Source: Azadirachta indica (lineage: Eukaryota; Streptophyta; Magnoliopsida; Sapindales; Meliaceae). Taken from it: a stretch of DNA of 64,000 bases. Positions 58,564-64,000 of this stretch are shown piece by piece. The position numbers were made by a program, and so were the translations under genes. The first letter of the stretch is position 1. The number at the start of each line of letters is the position of its first letter. The notes under the pieces are model-generated. The model did no database searches, was not told where the DNA came from, and saw nothing but the letters and a program-made list of their open reading frames with translations. The DNA lies in contig CM040442.1 in NCBI GenBank assembly GCA_022749755.1, positions 10,328,457-10,392,456 of the forward strand. The letters are read 5' to 3'.

Positions 58564-61500
58564 TACTGTTGTAAGAGAAAGACTGCCAAAACCTGGTAAT
58601 TAATTTGTTATATTCTTGAAGTTGACTTCTAGCAAAATTACCAATATATATAAGGAATGAAATAATGTAATCTTACCAAACTTAGAATTCTTTTTCTTAA
58701 ATAAATAGTTGTTTCTACAATGTAATGATATTGTACTCCATAATGAGATTTAAATTCAATGCTTACAAGCAACCATATATTATGTTTAACGTGCTTTTTT
58801 TTAATTATTTTTAAGTTGAATTGACTGATTATGATCTTACAAAATTATATATAAAACAATTAAATCTTAAGAGCATATATTCCTTGTTATAAGTACAAAA
58901 GTAATTCATGATACACGCTTTGATGAAATTGTTTGGCAGATCGACTTTAGTTAAAAGTGAATATTCTTTCACGTGGCACATAACCGTTTCAAAATGAAAA
59001 TAAAAGACATAATTAAAATGAAGACGAAAATTTTATATATTAATTAAATTTGTTATTCTTCTAAAACAATAATAAAACACTCGGATGATGAGATTATTAC
59101 CGCGTTAATAATTTACAGATATAATTTTTATTGATAAAGATAGTCTATAACATTAAATTTCTATTTATTAGAGGAGCAAAAGTCAGTACGGACCGTATGC
59201 AACTTTTTTTTTTTCAATATCCTTCTTAAAGTCTCCTTGAATGAAATAATTACAATATACAAGAAAAATTTTACACAGCAGTTTATAATCAATAGTTTAT
59301 AAAATTTAAAGGCACAGCTAAATTTGCTCATCTTACGCAAGGTATGGATCCACTCATCATTAGTAAAAGCACAATTGAATGTTTTCAAAAAATAAAATTA
59401 AAGAGCATTGGGAGATAAAATACAATAAAATAAACATAAAATTATTTTCTTTCACAAGCAAATATTTTGAGAGATTGATTACATATCATTAATCTTAATT
59501 AGTAAACTTACTTGATAGAAATGAACAATTTTTTTTTTTTTTTGAGAAAAGAAGCAGGTATATGCTCTTGTTTTTGAATGTTGAAATTATTCATTATAAG
59601 TTTTGGACATCCAAGATTAATTATCAATTTAATTCTCTTTCTCTTTCTTTATATTAGATATATCCAGGTTTGCTTTGGTAAAATAATTTGTGTCATTTGT
59701 ATTTTGTAGAATAATTTTAATTTATATGTTTATTTCAATATTTGAATATAAATGATAAATTTTTGTTTATCAAATAAAATATATAAAATTAAAATTTTTA
59801 TATTTGTACGTTTATAAATTTAAAATTTCGAATAAATAATAAAATATCTTGAAATTTAACAGAGGAAATAAAAGTTTATCCAAAATAAAGGCAATTCTTA
59901 ATTTTGGAGTAAGCCTTAGTTAGCAGGGTCAATTTATTAAAATTAAAAGAATCAAGAACAAAGTGTAATACAATTAATTAAGGGGACATAACAAGCCTTA
60001 CCCTTTTTAAAGAGATAAGAATCTAAGGCTAAAAGAAGAAAAGGTCAAAAAATTAGAAAAAACCGTAGTAGGAGAAACTATTTGCATAATGCAATAGAAG
60101 TCTACCAATTAAGGGATAAGAAGACCCATAAGATTTTTTAAAATAAATATTTCTCCAAAGCGCTGATATTATCCTTGATAATAAGATTTTAATATATGGC
60201 TTACAAGCCCTTGAGTTCAACGGGCTTTTATTTAATTAATTATTTATTTTTAAGTTGAATAGACATATTACAATCTTTAAATTATATATAGCAAATCTTG
60301 GTTCTTTATTTGTTAGGCAGATTGCAATATCGGTAGATAAAAGTGTCCTTGACAGCACTTTTATTACCGTTTTCAATAAGAAAATAAAAGGATATAAAAT
60401 AAAGAAAGAAATTTTTTGAATATCACAAATATTCTTAAAAGGTTTAAATTCTTTTAATCTCAAAAATTTGGTCTAACACCCTTAAAAGTTCTAGCAGTTA
60501 CACCACACTCTAAAGCCATTAATAAAGTTAAAAGTTTAAAAAAATGGTAAATATCTTATGCATCAAGTGTTCAAGCTATAGGCATGCGCTTTTTTATCCC
60601 GTGCAAAAAGGCACTACTAAAAAAATTAGCATTACTCATAACAAACTCTTGATACTTTTAAAAAAGTATCATGGCTAATGGATAGAAGTAGTCTTTCTCT
60701 GTAAATAATAGATTTGTAACAAAAATTATTGACATTGAAATGGTTGTTTTTGGTACAATTTTGATAGTTAAATGATTTTGTTTTTACATATGTTAAAATT
60801 TTTTAATTAGATGAAATAAAAAATGGCCTTTTGTTCTTCCAATAATAGAAAAATTAAAAAATAAAAATAAAAAATAATAAAAAAATTTCCGATTAGAGAA
60901 TATCAATCCATGTAGTGACCAATATATACATTGATATTTAATTTATAGTTAATCAATAATAGAGAAATTAAAATATGTACATGTCATTTTTATTTAATAT
61001 GATTTATTAAATAGATGTATGTCAATTTACAGCAATATTTTTATGTAACTCGGAATTAGTCATCCATAGCATTATCATTACAAATGTTATTAAACTACAC
61101 ATTTACCCTTCATTTTAATATTTATTTATATATACTTTCTCTCCCTCTTTTTCTTTTCACTCTTTTCCATTTTTCCATTCTCTATCTCTTCTTTTTGCCT
61201 CTTTCCTCTTTGCTTTTGTACTGATCTTTTATTTATTTTAACAAAACTCTTCCATTTGTCGGGTTACCAATACACAAAAATTAAAAAAAAAAAACAGCGG
61301 AAAATATCAGACAATTTTTTTCTTCCCGGAATTGTAAATCCACTCATTCATGCGTATTTGGTGGGAAATTAATAATATAACAAAAACTTAGCGGAATGGA
61401 TGTGAAAAAAGAAAAGACAAAACAATGAAGATAATAATAAAGAAGTGGTGCACAAAACCCAAATGAAAGTGATGTATTGATTTGATGGGTTAAAATACTC

Positions 61501-62440
61501 TATGATGATAATTATAAAATGAGTTTGGTAGAAATTTTTTGACGATTACATACCTCCATGAGGTACTCATACATTCTCTTAACTTTAATTAACCATCCAA
61601 TTTTTATTAAAAGACAAAAATACTGTAATTATTTTCTTTATGACATAAAGAAAAATCTAAGATGTATTTGTTGTTTGACATGATTATTTATGTGTAATGT
61701 GAGATTCATGTTTTATGAATTTATTATTTTATACGATATATTATTTATCCATTACATAGCGAAATAATATAATAATTTTTTTAAAAAAATCATAAAATAT
61801 TTACTATCCAATTGATAAATATTACATCACTTTATATAAAACATAAAAATTAAAAAGCTTAATGTTACACCTTTTTTTCGTGTTTGAATATAAGTACTGT
61901 TATAGTTATGTTTCCAAATAAAAATATATGAAATTAAAATTTTTATATTTGTATTTTTAGAGATTAAAGAATAAAAACTGTCAAAATTAAATAGAGATTA
62001 ATGACAACGGAAGAGACTATAGTTGCTAGTTGTATGGCATAGTAATATTAATTAGTTTTCTCCAATATTTAAAAAGATTCAGGTTATATTTCTTATATTT
62101 AAATAAATGACAAATTACCCACATAAAAGTAATAGATGTGTGTTCATTATATATTGTATTTTTTACAATTTCATCATAATGAAATTAAGAAGTGAGTTTT
62201 TGATTCATTTTTAATATATTGTATATAAATACACTGAAAAATAGTTTAAAGTAATCGATATTATTCAATATTTCTAAAATTTTAATATAAATATAATTTT
62301 TAAAATAGTTTTAACGAAATAAATACTTTTTTTATTATTATTTTGATATACCATATCAAATATGTTTTCATACTTTCAAAATTTTAAAAATTATTTTCAA
62401 ATTTTTACTCTTTTATGTTCTCTTTGCCTTTATACCATAT
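58564..62440. other. intergenic, dispersed repeats, no gene seen
   Basis: 58570-58690 is the RLP C leader. 58730-58960 and 60150-60420 are copies of a dispersed family also at 18860-19060 (gagattttaaatt, tttaattatttatttatt, taagttgaatagacatatta). 61130-61320 is a pyrimidine-rich stretch after a TATA-like atatatact, promoter-like but without an open frame. Otherwise AT-rich. Confidence 0.45.
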
Positions 62441-62770
62441 TCGAACGAGCTTAGACAAAATTGTGCTCATTTCGACTTTTTCATTACTAGCAAATTAATT
62501 GGTCTGCTATTGGCTCAAAAATTTCTTAACATTTTCTTTCTCTAATAGTATCTAAAATTGAGTGCTTCATAATCATTAGACTCATGAGGTTAGAATGTTC
62601 TCATTTCTCATAAAGTGCCTTTTCTCTAGTAGTACTGCTATTAGTAGGGGCAAGTGGTTCTTCCAACCAAATAACATTGTCTAAATTCATACACTTAAGC
62701 ATAATGGTAATGTGCTCACGTATTTCCAGAAGTTAATGTCATTAAACATTGGAATATTGCTCAAGTTAGT
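62440..62770 (-). pseudogene. copia gag remnant
   Basis: The minus strand reads EHITIMLKCMNLDNVIWLEE, PLAPTNSSTTREKALYEK, a stop, then EHSNLMSLMIMKHSILDTIR. This is the familiar gag segment of plant copia polyproteins (W-x-x-L-LxxMDLDxAL then YEKWExSNRMSLMIMKxxI). No pol follows nearby. Confidence 0.6.
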
Positions 62771-63240
62771 AGATATAGAAGAAGCATTAACTGAATACAG
62801 AACAAAATAACAAACTCACAATTAATGAACATGCCATTCAATCACGCATAAATGCAATCAAAAAAATTGATTGCATGTATATACACATATGACACAAGAT
62901 ACAAAAAATAGGCCATTACAAGATACCAAATACAGCATTGTAATTTAGTCAAACAAAAATAACAACTCGCAAGTGGTACTTTTAAAAATGATTAGTAAAT
63001 ATTGATAATAAATCCTTCCAATAATATGCCTTTCTTCGGACTGACAAAATGTATGCATGGGAAAATATAAAATTATCACATATCCACTACCACATGTATC
63101 TATGATAATGCTGAAAAATAATCTTCCTTGGCTGATTATTTTTCGCATAGATTTAAACACATTTAATTTTCTTAATAAAATTTATATATTTCAAAAAAAA
63201 TAAATCTACACAAAAGGGGTTCATTTTGAGAAAGTAAATT
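62771..63240. other. intergenic, no gene seen
   Basis: AT-rich flank between the copia gag remnant and the chromovirus LTR. The ORF at 62945-63160 has no recognisable domain. Confidence 0.4.
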
Positions 63241-63241
63241 T

Positions 63242-63657
63242 TGATTTGAAGTTTTTATCAAGCTTTCATATATCAGTTAGAAATTAACGAAGCGGAAACG
63301 CAAAAATAAACGAAACTAAAGTTTTGAAAATTTTTGAATGAAATTTTATTAAGAGAAAGGTGTTCAAACAATACTGTAGCCCTCTATTTATAATAGAGAA
63401 AACTTAAACCTACTTAAATAAGGAAAAAGAACTTCTACCAAAAAAAGAAAACCTAAACCTACTTAAATAAGGAAAAAGAACTTCTACCAAAAAAAGAAAA
63501 CCTAAACCTACTTAAATAAGGAAAAAGAACTCCTACCAAAAATAGAAAACTTAAACCTACTTAAATAAGGAAAAAGAACTCTTACCAAAAAAATAAAAAA
63601 AGCTAAATATTAAAAATAAAAATTAAAGAAAAACACTAGTCAGGTTGTCCTACATCA
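63242..63657 (-). mobile_element. chromovirus 3' LTR
   Basis: On the minus strand the LTR opens TGATGTAGGACAACC at 63657, directly after a polypurine tract (gtggcggggagc, 63669-63658) and the integrase end. The U3 holds four 49-bp repeats, then a TATA box (ctattataaatagagg, about 63399-63381). The 3' end is probably near 63242 (CTTCAAATCA), but that end is not certain without a second LTR. Confidence 0.7.
63404..63598 (-). repeat. 49-bp tandem repeat, four units, in LTR U3
   Basis: The phrase taaacctacttaaataagg starts at 63405, 63454, 63503 and 63552, spaced exactly 49 bp. Each unit also holds gaaaaagaactnctaccaaa. The array lies just upstream of the LTR TATA box on the minus strand. Confidence 0.92.
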
Positions 63658-63669
63658 GCTCCCCGCCAC

Positions 63670-64000
63670 TTGAAAATAAACTTGTCCTCAAGTTCTCTAG
63701 GTATAACACTTCATCTTCTTGATACTCGTATATATCTGCTACATAAAAGTGTTTGAGATATTCCAATCATTCGGCAATTATAACACATAGGCATTATCAT
63801 TAATCTTTTTTACGATACGAAATGGCCCATACTTTCTGTTCTGCAATTTGCTACGAATCCCAGAAAACCGACTTTTGTGCAAATAGGCCATGACAAGATC
63901 TCCTTCCCGAAATACTTTCTGTCTCCGATGTTGATCTGCGTCTTTTTTGTATTTATTGTTGGCAGCTTCCAATCTAGCATAAGCCTCCTCTTGTATTTTT
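63670..64000 (-). pseudogene. chromovirus integrase C-terminus, cut by the window end
   Basis: The minus strand enters the window inside integrase: EEAYARLEAANNKYKKDADQ, HRRQKVFREGDLVMAYLHKS, KLQNRKYGPFRIVKKINDNA. This is the C-terminal GPY/F-type module (KYGPFRIVKKI). After 63778 the frame breaks, though LPNDWNISNTF, Y(E)YQEDEV-like and FSSGGELM-type endings can be traced to the polypurine tract. The element continues beyond position 64000, so its overall state is unknown. Confidence 0.8.

Noticed and set aside
61130..61320. Promoter and 5' UTR of an unseen gene
   Set aside because: A TATA-like motif and pyrimidine-rich leader are present, but no open frame follows on either strand.
1..64000. 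CRISPR array, rRNA, tRNA or riboswitch
   Set aside because: The tandem arrays seen (67 bp, 49 bp, 123 bp) have no unique spacers and lie inside retroelements or low-complexity DNA. No tRNA or rRNA signature was recognised by eye; a tRNAscan run would be decisive.

Overview
The window is AT-rich plant nuclear DNA: genes with short GT-AG introns, an intronless receptor kinase, and plant-type LTR retrotransposon relics. The receptor families present (MIK2-like LRR kinase, PAN-type G-lectin kinase, RPS2/RPS5-type CC-NBS-LRR, a tandem RLP family) and the wording of their proteins suggest a woody eudicot, most likely Citrus or another Rutaceae. That species guess is an inference. Only two protein genes look intact; almost everything else is broken genes and transposon debris.

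Layout. 1-3 kb: a dirigent gene with one frameshift. 3-6.7 kb: a MITE-like element and a decayed tandem copy of the next gene's 5' end. 6.7-9.1 kb: an intact three-exon LRR receptor kinase. 9.9-10.4 kb: an inverted-repeat element and a second, internally deleted dirigent relic on the minus strand, so two dirigent relics flank the kinase in opposite orientation. 12-14.3 kb: a tandem duplication and a copia-like LTR. 14.4-18.6 kb: a Ty3/gypsy Tat-lineage relic on the minus strand with an antisense extra ORF and 67-bp 3' tandem repeats. 21.8-24.1 kb: a duplicated block with an LTR, an RLP-leader-like segment and a copia pol relic. 26.7-29.1 kb: an intact intronless G-type lectin receptor kinase. 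29.9-33.6 kb: the second copy of that block, then a chromovirus pol relic and LTR debris. 34-37.5 kb: a second Tat-lineage relic (plus strand), again with an antisense extra ORF. 37.5-40.6 kb: non-coding gypsy-like debris.

40.6-58.6 kb is a graveyard of minus-strand immune-receptor genes. RLP copy A (40.6-47.7 kb) has a 4,344-bp CACTA transposon in its first exon with a clear 3-bp target duplication. A copia 3' end and LTR follow at 48.6-49.6 kb, then RLP fragment B (50.0-50.3 kb), a perfect 43-bp hairpin (50.67-50.78 kb), a CC-NBS-LRR pseudogene (51.6-53.1 kb), an orphan RLP leader (55 kb) and RLP pseudogene C (57.0-58.6 kb). The last 5 kb hold a copia gag relic and the LTR plus integrase end of a chromovirus that runs off the window.

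Functionally the locus is a cell-surface and intracellular immune-receptor cluster. The two kinases keep their catalytic motifs, while every RLP, NLR and dirigent copy seen here is disabled. No tRNA, rRNA, CRISPR array or prokaryotic feature was recognised. By-eye repeat boundaries are approximate unless exact positions are given.
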